From GCA-016699835 sp964543905 (GTDB taxonomy: Bacteria > Planctomycetota > Phycisphaerae > Phycisphaerales > UBA1924), in NCBI GenBank assembly GCA_964543905.1, contig CAZIZO010000010.1:52799-116798 (forward strand): a stretch of DNA of 64,000 bases, written 5' to 3'. Every line of letters begins with the position of its first letter. Within the stretch, counting starts at the first letter, position 1. The notes beneath the pieces are model-generated. The model searched no databases and had not been told where the DNA came from. It saw only the letters and a list, made by a program, of their open reading frames with translations. Positions 24,689 to 32,591 of the stretch are shown piece by piece. The position numbers and the translations under genes were made by a program.

Positions 24689-25119
24689 TGCAGGTCCTCC
24701 ATCTCCAGGTCGGGGTCCTCGCTCACGCCGCTCCGCATCTGGCGGGCGATCTCGCCGTCGTCGGCGTTCGAGGGCGGCGCTGCCTTCTCGGCTCGCGATC
24801 GCTTGCCCGCAGCGGGCTCGCCCGTGGGCGTCGCGTGCTCAAGGCCATCGTCGGCGATCTTCACGACGACGCAGTCCTCGCCGGGCTTCGAACCCTCGGC
24901 GGTGTACGCGAACGCCCCAGGCACCTTGGCCAGGGCCACCGCCCGCCCGGCGTTCTTGCGATACTGGTTGAACTCGCGGGTGCCGGCCTCGCCGACGTGC
25001 ACGATGCCCCACTCCCCGGGCTTCATCCGGCGGATGGCCTCGACGAGCGGCCTGAGCTTCCCGGTCTTCTTCGCCAGCGCCTTGACCTTGGGCGCCGGCC
25101 CCTTGTGGATCGTGAACAT
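24685..25119 (-). CDS. Phage protein, unknown function
   Basis: 144 aa. A compact N-terminal domain (about residues 1-95: KLRPLVEAIRRMKPGEWGIV ... YRKNAGRAVALAKVPGAFAY) followed by an acidic, Glu/Asp-rich C-terminal tail. Not recognised. Start ATG at 25119 has AGGAG seven bases upstream, one of the few strong ribosome sites in this chain, so it may mark a new translational block. Confidence 0.6.
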   Translation of the reverse strand: MFTIHKGPAPKVKALAKKTGKLRPLVEAIRRMKPGEWGIVHVGEAGTREFNQYRKNAGRAVALAKVPGAFAYTAEGSKPGEDCVVVKIADDGLEHATPTGEPAAGKRSRAEKAAPPSNADDGEIARQMRSGVSEDPDLEMEDLQ

Positions 25120-25122
25120 GCA

Positions 25123-25665
25123 TCAACTCCTAGAAAAGACGTGAACGACGAGCCGAGCCATCAGGACGGCGCCGCCCCCGACGAACGCCGCGAAGCATAG
25201 TGGGATGACCACGATCAGGCCGATCGCCCACGCCACGCGGTGCCAGACGAACCTCGACAGGCGGCGCAGGTGCCGGCGAGCGATGGCGTTACGTTTCTCC
25301 ATGCTGAGGTTGGAAATGAAACCACGACGCCAGGCCAACGCCACAAGATCGTGCCGGGCCCTGACCCTTCGTCGCAGGGTCTCGACGCGATCAAGGAACG
25401 AACGCTGCTTGCGAGCCCCCCGCCTGGCGATCGTCGTGGACCACCGGCGTTGGGATGCCTCCCGATAGCCCTTGGCGACGCCCAGCAGGCAGATCGGCCA
25501 AAGGAGGACTCCCCCGACGGCCGTCACGAAGCCGACCTCACATGCGAGCGCCTCGGGCCGTCCCTGCCGCTGGCCGCGTCGCACGACCGAGAGCACGAGC
25601 AGTTGCAGCACGCACCCGACGGCCAGGTAGCCAGAAACGACGTTCGGAATCGTGATCCAGGTCAT
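25123..25665 (-). CDS. Phage membrane protein, unknown function
   Basis: 180 aa, three hydrophobic segments: about residues 7-27 (VVSGYLAVGCVLQLLVLSVV), 47-65 (VGFVTAVGGVLLWPICLLG) and 147-172 (AIGLIVVIPLCFAAFVGGG), with a long, Arg-rich cytoplasmic loop between the second and third. ATGA overlap with the upstream gene. A membrane protein in the early operon could act in host takeover or exclusion; not recognised. Confidence 0.6.
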   Translation of the reverse strand: MTWITIPNVVSGYLAVGCVLQLLVLSVVRRGQRQGRPEALACEVGFVTAVGGVLLWPICLLGVAKGYREASQRRWSTTIARRGARKQRSFLDRVETLRRRVRARHDLVALAWRRGFISNLSMEKRNAIARRHLRRLSRFVWHRVAWAIGLIVVIPLCFAAFVGGGAVLMARLVVHVFSRS

Positions 25666-26015
25666 GCCTCCTCCTCTCGCCCGCTGGGCGGCGATGGGGG
25701 CGTGCCCGGCGCCGGCGTCGGCGTGCCGGGACGGGCGGAGGTCAGCAGCCGCTTCGCCAGGATCTCCTTCGCCATGGTGATCCCGCCCATGATCGCGATC
25801 TCGGCCCCGCACGGGCGCGTCTTGGCGGTGCACGCCTTCTCGTGCGCGACGAGATCTCGCGTCAGCTGTGCCAAGTGATCCAAGATCCATGGCACGCACG
25901 CGCCGTTGTACGTGGCCTCGAGCACCGCACGCTCGACAGTCGCGTGGCCCGCCAGCATCCTCCCGAGCTCTAGGGGGTCGACGTCGACCCGATCGTCCTT
26001 CTCGTTGCTCGTCAC
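25662..26015 (-). CDS. Phage protein, unknown function
   Basis: 117 aa, helical, Pro-rich acidic C-terminus. Two cysteines (KACTAKTRPCG). ATGA overlaps at both ends link it to the polymerase X-like gene and the membrane protein. Not recognised. Confidence 0.6.
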   Translation of the reverse strand: MTSNEKDDRVDVDPLELGRMLAGHATVERAVLEATYNGACVPWILDHLAQLTRDLVAHEKACTAKTRPCGAEIAIMGGITMAKEILAKRLLTSARPGTPTPAPGTPPSPPSGREEEA

Positions 26016-26632
26016 GTCCGACTCCTTTCACGCAGCGACCCCACAAAGGCCTCCCGCTTCTCCGGCGGGATCACGTTGCACTTGATGTGCGCGAAGCACT
26101 GATCCTCGGTCTCGACGGGGATCACCTTCCCCCAGCGGTCCACCAAATGGCCCTCGACGCTCGCCGGGCGGTCGCCCCCGATGTCGTGGGCCTTCTTCCA
26201 GCGAGCGAGAAACCACTCGCCGAACTCACCGGGGCCCGTCCGCATGAGCAGCATCCAGCCACGGTTGGCCGGCGTGTGGCGGTAGAACTCGACGGCGACG
26301 GTCGTCGTCGGGTTCTCGAAGGTCACGGTGTAGCTCGCCGACTTGAAGAAGGGCTTGTGCCCCTTCTGCGGCACGAGGAAGGCCGTGCTGGGGCTGAACA
26401 TGCAGTCGCCCTTGATGACCTGGGCGTCGATGAGGTCGAAGATCGCGTCGCGCGGGCTCGCGGCCGGGGCGGTCGGGACCAAGAACTCGATGTCACCCAC
26501 GTCCGGCTTCCCGCGGCGGATGGAGCCGACGATGCCCGTGAGGCTGGTCGGTGGGATCCCAACCCGCGCGACGATCTCGCGAGCTCGAGCCTGCGCGTAA
26601 CCCAAGGGCATCCGCGTGGCGGTGGCGCTCAT
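26012..26632 (-). CDS. DNA polymerase X-like nucleotidyltransferase (minimal palm/thumb)
   Basis: 206 aa. GSIRRGKPDVGDIEFLV (residues 36-52) matches the pol beta palm motif GSFRRGxxxxGDMDVLL; VAVEF supplies the third carboxylate (E115); TGPGEFGEWFLARW (132-145) matches the thumb TGSDIFNKNMR; and VETEDQCFAHIKCNVIPPEKRE matches the C-terminal end of pol beta. It lacks the 8-kDa and DNA-binding domains, as in the small African swine fever virus enzyme. Two of three catalytic Asp are Glu (E49, E115), with D47 kept. A gap-filling or untemplated transferase role is possible; activity is not certain. ATGA couples it to the ParB-like gene. Confidence 0.7.
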   Translation of the reverse strand: MSATATRMPLGYAQARAREIVARVGIPPTSLTGIVGSIRRGKPDVGDIEFLVPTAPAASPRDAIFDLIDAQVIKGDCMFSPSTAFLVPQKGHKPFFKSASYTVTFENPTTTVAVEFYRHTPANRGWMLLMRTGPGEFGEWFLARWKKAHDIGGDRPASVEGHLVDRWGKVIPVETEDQCFAHIKCNVIPPEKREAFVGSLRERSRT

Positions 26633-28569
26633 TCGTCGTCCTCCACCCCGGTGATCTCTGGATCGTCTTCGTCGATCCCGTCATCCTCCTCCGGCTCTTC
26701 GCTCGGCTTGGACGATCCGCCTTTGCCACCAGCGGTCGAGCTTGCCTTGCGGGCCTTCGCCCTGGACGTGCCAGCGGAGGACTTTGAACCGCCCCCCGCC
26801 TTGGGCTTTGGGAGGAAGTCCTCCAAGGTCGGTGCAGGGCCGAGGTCAATCTCGAACGCCTTGGCGATCGCATCGGCAGCGCCGCTCTTGCCGTCGTACC
26901 AGGGGTTCAGTAGATCGAACTGCCGGCCGCACTCCTTCTCGATCGCCAGCAGACCTTCCCAGCTCGGCTTCTTCACCGCCTTGAGGATCGCGGCGAAGCC
27001 AGGCGACGACAGAACCGCCGCCGCGTTCTTCGCGTTGCTCTGCGTCTTCTCAAACAGCTTGGTCTCAAGGAACAGGCGATAGAGCGCCCAGGTGCCGGGG
27101 ACCTTCGCCATTTCCTTTGCCAGCAGCGGCTCGAGCTTCTTGACCCGGTCCCGCATCGCGTTCCCGAACTTGATTTCAGCCTCGTGGCGCTCCGCCGCCT
27201 CCTTCTGCTTGGCCTTCTCCGCCGGCGACGGCTCGGCGTACCCGCTGCCGATGGCGCGCTTCCCCGCGGCCCTCACGCTCTCGCGGCGATCGCGGACCTT
27301 GCGGTCGAGGGCCTTCACGTCGACGAACGCCGGCACCTTCGCCTCAGCCTTGCTCTTCTCGCCATCGACGATGCGCTTCGCCGCGTTGGCGATCGCGTTC
27401 TTGCTCTCGCGGAGCTTCGTCTGGTAGCACGATGGAAGGGTGCAGACCCCGGCCTCCAGCACCTTCTCGTGCGTCGCGCTCGCGAGGTCGAAGGTCCCCC
27501 GCCCGGCGACCATCCTCGTCGAGACGGCCCCCCCGTGCTCAAAGAGGCCGGGCGTGTTGGAGGAGTTGTGCGGGCATTCGACGCACGCGGGCTTGCCGGC
27601 GAAGGGCACGTCGCGGTCCCAGGGTACTACGTGCAGACTGAAGACGCAGCGGCGGACTTCGTCCTTGAGGTCGTCCAGGCTCCCGGCCTCGGCGTCGCTG
27701 AGGGATTCCGAGCCACCGGCCGCGTAGTCGATCGCCAGGGCCTCCCGCATCTGGGCGTCGGCCATCTTCGCGATCTCGCGGGCGTGCGCCAGGGGAAGCT
27801 TCCCATCCCGCACGAGCGCCCTGGCCTTGCCCGAGAGCCGCCCGATGTACATGCGGTCCCGCACCCAGCTCGCGGGCTTCCCGAGCATCGCGGCGACGAG
27901 CTCGACGGCGATCGCCCGCACGCGGTGATCGTTGAGGAGGTCGTGCGAGTTGGCCGCGCGAAGATCGCCCGTGATGTCCTCGTCGAGGTCCTTGGTGATG
28001 AACTTGCCCGCGAGTCCGCCGCACGTGGGCCCGACGGGCTTGCCCAGCTGCCGCGCCGCGGCGAAGGCCTGCAGGTGCAGCAGGTCATCGACGGCCAGCG
28101 TCTCCTCGGCCGGCGAGAGGTCCAGTCGCTGCACGTTCTCCACCGCGACGATCGTGCGTCGCGCGTCGGGCGAGAGGGGCGGCGTGACGACGGCGAGCAC
28201 GCTCGCCCACCCCAGGAGCCTGGCCGCGGCGAGGCGTCGGCGGCCAAAGACGCGGACGAGCCGGCCGTCCTCCAATCGCTCGACCAGGATCGGCTGGAGC
28301 TGGCCGCACTCGCGCAGGCTCTCGGCGAGCTGGCGGGTGGCCTCCTGGTCCCCCGGCCGCTCCTGGCGGTCGGGCGTTCCCGGCGGCTCCAGGATCGAGT
28401 CGACGGGCACGTGCTGGAGCTCGCCCCGGACGTCCACGCCCAGGATGGGCGTCCGCGGCGGGAGTGTTTCCGGCTGCGACGGCGGTGCGGGCTTGGCCTT
28501 CTTCGCGGGCTTGGCCTTCTTCGCCGATCCATTGCGGGGCTTGTTCTGCGTGGTCGCTGCAAACGTCAT
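26629..28569 (-). CDS. Long ParB/Spo0J-like protein with zinc motif
   Basis: 646 aa, much longer than chromosomal ParB. After a Lys/Pro/Ala-rich leader, residues about 45-130 form a ParB N-terminal domain with RQLAESLRECGQLQPILVER and GRRRLAAARLLGW (canonical GERRxRA; here the Glu is Arg). A helix-turn-helix follows (VAAMLGKPASWVRDRMYIG). Further on, PACVECPHNSS and VCTLPSCYQTK give four cysteines likely to bind zinc, as seen in phage and PRTRC-type ParB proteins. The tail is acidic. Start ATG at 28569 has AAAGGAG upstream. Nuclease or partition function is uncertain. Confidence 0.75.
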   Translation of the reverse strand: MTFAATTQNKPRNGSAKKAKPAKKAKPAPPSQPETLPPRTPILGVDVRGELQHVPVDSILEPPGTPDRQERPGDQEATRQLAESLRECGQLQPILVERLEDGRLVRVFGRRRLAAARLLGWASVLAVVTPPLSPDARRTIVAVENVQRLDLSPAEETLAVDDLLHLQAFAAARQLGKPVGPTCGGLAGKFITKDLDEDITGDLRAANSHDLLNDHRVRAIAVELVAAMLGKPASWVRDRMYIGRLSGKARALVRDGKLPLAHAREIAKMADAQMREALAIDYAAGGSESLSDAEAGSLDDLKDEVRRCVFSLHVVPWDRDVPFAGKPACVECPHNSSNTPGLFEHGGAVSTRMVAGRGTFDLASATHEKVLEAGVCTLPSCYQTKLRESKNAIANAAKRIVDGEKSKAEAKVPAFVDVKALDRKVRDRRESVRAAGKRAIGSGYAEPSPAEKAKQKEAAERHEAEIKFGNAMRDRVKKLEPLLAKEMAKVPGTWALYRLFLETKLFEKTQSNAKNAAAVLSSPGFAAILKAVKKPSWEGLLAIEKECGRQFDLLNPWYDGKSGAADAIAKAFEIDLGPAPTLEDFLPKPKAGGGSKSSAGTSRAKARKASSTAGGKGGSSKPSEEPEEDDGIDEDDPEITGVEDDE

Positions 28570-28624
28570 GGTGACGCTCCTTTCGTGAATCCCCCCGACG
28601 CCCTTTCGAGCGACGGAGACTCGT

Positions 28625-28879
28625 TCAAGCCTTGGCTCGAACCTCAAACGTGCCGGCCAGGGTCCGCCTGTTGGCCCATCCCCCTCGCCACTCGATGTGG
28701 CCGCGTTTGTGCAGCTCGCGGAGGTCCTGCTTGAACTCATGCGATCCAAGCCCGGGCACATCCTCGCGGATGCGGTGCATCGTCGTCCATCCCGCGTGCT
28801 CTCCTGGCTTGGCCCGCTCGAGCACTTCCGCCAGATACATGCGGATCGCTTCCTGCCGTTGGGTCAGCGGCGTGCTCAT
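28625..28879 (-). CDS. Small winged-helix-like protein
   Basis: 84 aa. The layout helix (RQEAIRMYLAEVLERAKPGE), helix (MHRIREDVPGLGSHEFKQDL), helix (LRELHKRGHIEW), then beta wing suggests a winged helix DNA-binding domain. Start ATG at 28879 has GGAAGG seven bases upstream and overlaps the previous stop as ATGA. Possible early regulator; not recognised. Confidence 0.6.
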   Translation of the reverse strand: MSTPLTQRQEAIRMYLAEVLERAKPGEHAGWTTMHRIREDVPGLGSHEFKQDLRELHKRGHIEWRGGWANRRTLAGTFEVRAKA

Positions 28880-29640
28880 CGCGATGCCTTCCGGGGCTTG
28901 GCACCCTTGCCGTGCTTGGCGCGGTCATCCGGCGCCGGCGAGTCCCCACCTCGCTCAACATCCATCTCTGCGCGAGTGTGCTTCTTCAGGTACTTCTCGA
29001 CCGAGGCTCGCAGCTGCCGGGCAGCCGAGCCGTCGATGTTGAGCTTGGTGGACAGGTTCGTGGCCTCGGAGGTGTCCGTCTTGATGACTTCGAAAACCGC
29101 GCCGATCGTGCCCAGGCCGGCGTCGATGCACGCGGTCTTGAGATCCTCTCGCATGTCGAGTTCGATCACCCTCGCCAGGAGATGCTGGTTCTCGCCAACG
29201 GCGACGGCCGGTTCGGTCTCCTTTGCGGGGCGCCCCACAGGTCGACCGACGGGGGGAGCATCCTTGCTCACGCCCTCGCCGATCTTCATCTGCTTGGGAT
29301 CCTCCGCGGGCGGAGGCTTGGGCGGTTCGAACTCCAGCTCGTGTTGCGGGTTATCCGCCTCCTCGACGACCTCCTTCAACTGGCCGCGGTGCCAAGCAAT
29401 CTGGTCATCCAGCTCGTCGATGGCGATGACCGCATCGGAGTGACGGCGGCTTGCCTCCGCATACTCCTTGCTGTCCTTGTTCTTGAGGCCGCGCTTGTCG
29501 GCCAACGCGGCGTCGCGGTCCTCGAAGGCGTTCTTCCGCTTGGAGGCGAGCGAGGCCAGCTCTCCAATGTGGTGACGAATGCCGTCGCAAACATCAATGG
29601 AGAACGGCGTGCCCTTGGCGTGCTTGGACTTCTTGCTCAT
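28876..29640 (-). CDS. Phage protein with coiled coil and GRPxGRP motif, unknown
   Basis: 254 aa. N-terminal region (about residues 15-100) is a charged coiled coil; a linker contains VGRPVGRPAKE, an AT-hook-like motif; the C-terminal region is helical and basic with a Lys/Arg tail. Suggests DNA association. ATGA overlaps on both sides place it between the DUF1376-like gene and the winged-helix gene. Not recognised. Confidence 0.6.
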   Translation of the reverse strand: MSKKSKHAKGTPFSIDVCDGIRHHIGELASLASKRKNAFEDRDAALADKRGLKNKDSKEYAEASRRHSDAVIAIDELDDQIAWHRGQLKEVVEEADNPQHELEFEPPKPPPAEDPKQMKIGEGVSKDAPPVGRPVGRPAKETEPAVAVGENQHLLARVIELDMREDLKTACIDAGLGTIGAVFEVIKTDTSEATNLSTKLNIDGSAARQLRASVEKYLKKHTRAEMDVERGGDSPAPDDRAKHGKGAKPRKASR

Positions 29641-30752
29641 GCGGACTCTCCGGAGGCCCGTGGCGGCGGCGACGATGCCCCGATGCGGGCCTGGGGGGTT
29701 GGGTTGGTCAGAAGGGCGGCTCGGGCGTCGTCGATGCGACGGGCCGCGGCGTCGGCCGCGGCCATGATCCGGGCCGAGTCGAAGACGCGGCGTTCGGCGG
29801 CGTCCCACTTGTTCACAATGGGCTGCTCGTGCAGGCGGTGCTCGAAGGGTTTTCCCCCGCGGTGGGCGCCCAAGACTCCGATCACGAAGGCGATCGGGTT
29901 GCCGACCGGTCCTTCGTCGGGGTCGGCGTGCTCGGTGTCGCACCAGATAACCGCGATCTCGCAGGCCGCAGGCGTCGCCTGGGGGTAGGCAGAGATCTTC
30001 ATCGCCTCGTTGCGAGGCTTTGGAAGCGGCATCCCAGGCTTGCGGGGCTGGATCCGCTTCTCGTCCAGCCAACGGGCGATCGCACGCTCGAGGATCGTCG
30101 TCGCCTGGGCGCGGCGGTATTCGCTCAGGCGGGCCTGGGCGGCGGCCTCGAGACCGTCGTGGATCGCGCCGGCGATCTCGGACCGCGTGGGCATCTCTCC
30201 GGAGGTTCCTGCGCTGGAGCGCAGAGAATTCGAATTTGAATCTCTGCGCTGCAGCGCCGCGGGCGCGTGCGAGGCGCGCACGGACCCCGCTGGAGGCGTC
30301 GAAATCGGCGTTTCGATGGCCTGGCTATGGGGTGGCCATGGCCTGGCTATGGGGTGGCCATGGCCACCCTTCACCTCAGGCCTGTCGGTTGTGGATGGGG
30401 TGGCAAGCGGCCGCGTGCCGCCTGTTCCGCTCCACAACTTCGCTGCTCCGCGCTTGCCGGCATCGCTCAGTAGCCGGCGGCGGGCCTCATCTTCGCCGAG
30501 AACGCGATCCACCCGCGCGCACCGCAGGCGTCCGTCCACGCTTGTGAACTCGGCGAGCACCCTCGAGCTCAAGCTGACCGAACCAGCCCAACGCGACAGC
30601 ACCGCGACATCGGTCGGCAGGGCGTGGTCGGGTTGGGACAGCAGGCGAAGCATGAGACGCGTGTACTGGCCGAGTTCGTCGTTCGAGAGCGCGTCGGCGA
30701 GCTCATCCGGGAGCACCCGACGCAGATCGATCTGTGTGCCGTCCTTTGGCAT
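29637..30752 (-). CDS. DUF1376-like phage replication protein
   Basis: 371 aa. Residues about 5-110 follow the DUF1376 pattern of phage replisome organisers: LPDELADALSNDELGQYTRL, LPTDVAVLSRWAG, SVDGRLRCARVDRVLGEDEA, then a Gly/Ala segment. The middle is a low-complexity linker holding a 22-bp duplication; the C-terminal 220 residues are helical with a KISAYPQATPAACEIAVIWCD segment that is not recognised. Start ATG at 30752; no ribosome site seen. Probably recruits helicase to the phage origin. Confidence 0.6.
   Translation of the reverse strand: MPKDGTQIDLRRVLPDELADALSNDELGQYTRLMLRLLSQPDHALPTDVAVLSRWAGSVSLSSRVLAEFTSVDGRLRCARVDRVLGEDEARRRLLSDAGKRGAAKLWSGTGGTRPLATPSTTDRPEVKGGHGHPIARPWPPHSQAIETPISTPPAGSVRASHAPAALQRRDSNSNSLRSSAGTSGEMPTRSEIAGAIHDGLEAAAQARLSEYRRAQATTILERAIARWLDEKRIQPRKPGMPLPKPRNEAMKISAYPQATPAACEIAVIWCDTEHADPDEGPVGNPIAFVIGVLGAHRGGKPFEHRLHEQPIVNKWDAAERRVFDSARIMAAADAAARRIDDARAALLTNPTPQARIGASSPPPRASGESA
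30316..30366. repeat. 22-bp tandem duplication inside the replication gene
   Basis: The unit ATGGCCTGGCTATGGGGTGG plus CC occurs twice directly in tandem, followed by the first part of a third copy. 22 is not a multiple of three, so each copy is read in a different frame, and gain or loss of one copy would shift the downstream frame. Confidence 0.85.
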
Positions 30753-30885
30753 GGTCGAGAAATGCGTTCGGCGAGCTACGCACTCGCCGAACGCCGCCTT
30801 GGAGTGCGCCCGGCCCTGTGGGGGAACGAGCCGGGAAACCTGGTCGCGACCGCTGAGCCAGCGACCAGGGTGGTGGGGAAGGAGA

Positions 30886-31740
30886 TCAGAATGGGATGTC
30901 GTCGTCCTCGACGTGGCCGGTCGCGGTGTTCTCAACCTGCTTGCGAGGTCCGTCAGACGCCGGCTTGGGCGGTTCCCAGGACGCCTTGAGCTTGGCCACT
31001 TCGGCCTCGATGTCGGCGACTTCGGCGACAATTGGCAAATCGCTCTTGTACACGTTGAACGCTCCGACGACCGCAAGACCAGCGTCGGCGGGCATGCGGC
31101 CTTCGATGAAGTGCCCGAGCGCGTTCATCTTGCAGTGGCCGATAAAATCATCCCAGGTCTTTCCTCGCCGACGAAGCACAACGATCATGCGGGCGGCCTT
31201 GTCGGCGCCGAGCACGGCGTTCGCGTTCACCGCGGGGGCCGCCGGCGACGCGGCCTGGTTGGCGCTCGCGCCGTTGAAAGGCGGGCGTCGGGCTGGGAGC
31301 GACGGACCTCCGGCGGGGGGCGCTACTTCAAACTGCAGGCCCGTGATGTCCGTGTTCGGATGAAGCGTGGGCGCTTTTGTCGGGGCCATCAGGTCGCAGT
31401 TGATGACGCAGATGGGCACCTTGCGACCGCTGCCGTCGAGCGCCGGCACCATGATCTTCGCGGGCGTGATAGCAATGACGCGGCCCAACCACGCCTCGGT
31501 GTCGTCCGAGCCCAAGCATGCGGCGATCTGGTCGGCGAAAGTCTTGCTGAGCTTGGTGGGCTTGGCGAGCTCACGGAACTTGATGTAGTACGCGATCTCG
31601 GCGTCGCCAGGGTTGCGGGCCTCGAGCGTCTTGTAGTCGACCTTTTCAATGGTGACGGGGAGGAACCGCTCATCGCCCACAAGGGCGGCAAGGTCGGCGG
31701 GGTCGAGCGTTTTGCGGGGCCACATCTGCGTGAGCTTCAT
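30886..31740 (-). CDS. Putative single-stranded DNA-binding-type protein with SSB C-terminal tip
   Basis: 284 aa. The last residues are EDDDIPF, identical to the acidic tip of bacterial SSB that recruits replication and repair proteins. The N-terminal half (residues about 10-125, with LGSDDTEAWLGRVIAITPAK and VPICVINCDL) resembles OB-like phage proteins but not classical SSB. A Pro/Ala-rich linker and a second small domain (LRRRGKTWDDFIGHCKMNAL) follow. It is near the start of the early operon. Ribosome site AAAGGA. Function as SSB or SSB mimic is inferred. Confidence 0.6.
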   Translation of the reverse strand: MKLTQMWPRKTLDPADLAALVGDERFLPVTIEKVDYKTLEARNPGDAEIAYYIKFRELAKPTKLSKTFADQIAACLGSDDTEAWLGRVIAITPAKIMVPALDGSGRKVPICVINCDLMAPTKAPTLHPNTDITGLQFEVAPPAGGPSLPARRPPFNGASANQAASPAAPAVNANAVLGADKAARMIVVLRRRGKTWDDFIGHCKMNALGHFIEGRMPADAGLAVVGAFNVYKSDLPIVAEVADIEAEVAKLKASWEPPKPASDGPRKQVENTATGHVEDDDIPF

Positions 31741-31808
31741 GGTCGTCCTTTCGTCGAGCGAATCCGCGGGGCCGGCTACGAGCCGGTCCCCGCGACCGGG
31801 GGTGACAG

Positions 31809-32030
31809 CTAGTGGCGTCGGCGTTGGCCGGCGCGGTGCGTGCGGGTGTGGATCAGGTTGCGGGTGAAGTCGCCTTGCCCCAGCGAGACCAGGGCGAGGC
31901 GATCTCCGCTTGTCGCGGCCATCGCTGCGGTGGCGAGCTCGTTGTGGCCGGCGTCGGGGTTGAAGCGGTTGACCCGGGCGGCTTGCCAGACGAGGCCCCC
32001 GACGAGGCGTTCGAGGATGGGCGTTCTCAT
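31809..32030 (-). CDS. Small basic phage protein, unknown function
   Basis: 73 aa, basic with a His/Arg-rich end. Starts MRTPILERLVGGLVWQAARV. ATGA overlap with the upstream gene. Not recognised. Confidence 0.55.
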   Translation of the reverse strand: MRTPILERLVGGLVWQAARVNRFNPDAGHNELATAAMAATSGDRLALVSLGQGDFTRNLIHTRTHRAGQRRRH

Positions 32031-32500
32031 GCCGTCACCGCCTTCGGTTGGCGTGCGGCGTTGCAGACGTAGCACTGGCAGAGGGGATAAGGCCCGCCGC
32101 CGAGCTGCACGCATTCGAGGTCCGAGGCCTTGGCGATGGCGCGGGCAAGCCACATTTCGACCGCCCGCACGTTCATCGCGGCGTTGCGTTTGCCGTTCCG
32201 CTCTTCCTCGGCGGCGACGCCGTCGAGCAGCTGCATGGCCGCTCGGCAGGCCGCGAGGAGGTCCGGGGCCGCTAAGAGCAGCCGAACGTTGGCGTCCTGG
32301 GTGTCGCAGGGATCGGCGTGCCGATCCAGGGCGAGGGGCGTGCCGACCCTCGCGACCTCGCATCCACGGGCATCGAGGATTTCGATCTCGCAGGCGCGTG
32401 AGGCTCCGGCCTCGAAGGGCCCCGGCGAATGCCGTGCGTTGGGGACGGGGAACGCCCGATCAGCCTGCTTTGTGGGGTGTGGATTCGCCTCGACCGTCAT
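32027..32500 (-). CDS. First long gene of the phage early operon, unknown function
   Basis: 157 aa. Beta-rich N-terminal half, then a helical segment (LLLAAPDLLAACRAAMQLLD) common in phage proteins that carry 'AAPdLLeAl...l', and a C-terminal cysteine cluster (PLCQCYVCNAA). Start ATG at 32500 with GGAG six bases upstream. It begins only 92 bases from the tRNA-Cys gene, on the same strand. Not recognised. Confidence 0.65.
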   Translation of the reverse strand: MTVEANPHPTKQADRAFPVPNARHSPGPFEAGASRACEIEILDARGCEVARVGTPLALDRHADPCDTQDANVRLLLAAPDLLAACRAAMQLLDGVAAEEERNGKRNAAMNVRAVEMWLARAIAKASDLECVQLGGGPYPLCQCYVCNAARQPKAVTA

Positions 32501-32576
32501 GGCCAACTCCGTTCCGGAGCAGCCTGGAAAGCGCGTCGAGGAGGTCAGCAACCGCCTCCGTTGCATCCTCCCGCAT
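32460..32576 (-). CDS. Possible tiny gene next to tRNA-Cys
   Basis: 38 aa (MREDATEAVADLLDALSRLL...), amphipathic helix, starting 16 bases after the tRNA 3' end and overlapping the next gene by 41 bases. No ribosome site. It could be chance. Confidence 0.25.
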   Translation of the reverse strand: MREDATEAVADLLDALSRLLRNGVGHDGRGESTPHKAG

Positions 32577-32591
32577 TTTGAATCCCGAAAA

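Larger units (their letters stand above)
1..32591. mobile_element. Prophage (lambda-type head, long non-contractile tail likely), left end outside window
   Basis: A continuous run of phage genes on the minus strand: replication and recombination genes at the right, then lysis candidates, terminase, portal, protease/scaffold, capsid, neck and tail genes. The head genes follow lambda logic (gpA-type terminase, gpB-type portal, S49 protease with nested scaffold, decoration protein, gpE-type capsid). No sheath or baseplate gene is recognised, so a siphovirus-like tail is inferred. The right edge is placed at the 3' end of tRNA-Cys, a typical integrase target, with the tRNA pointing into the element. 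No integrase, excisionase or repressor is visible, so these would have to lie to the left, or the element is defective. Confidence 0.85.

Noticed and set aside
30316..30366. CRISPR-like repeat
   Set aside because: Direct tandem duplication of 22 bp without spacers, inside a gene.
29637..31076. Longer start for the DUF1376-like gene
   Set aside because: The first 108 codons lie within the coding region of the SSB-tip protein in another frame and look random; the ATG at 30752 starts the conserved domain.
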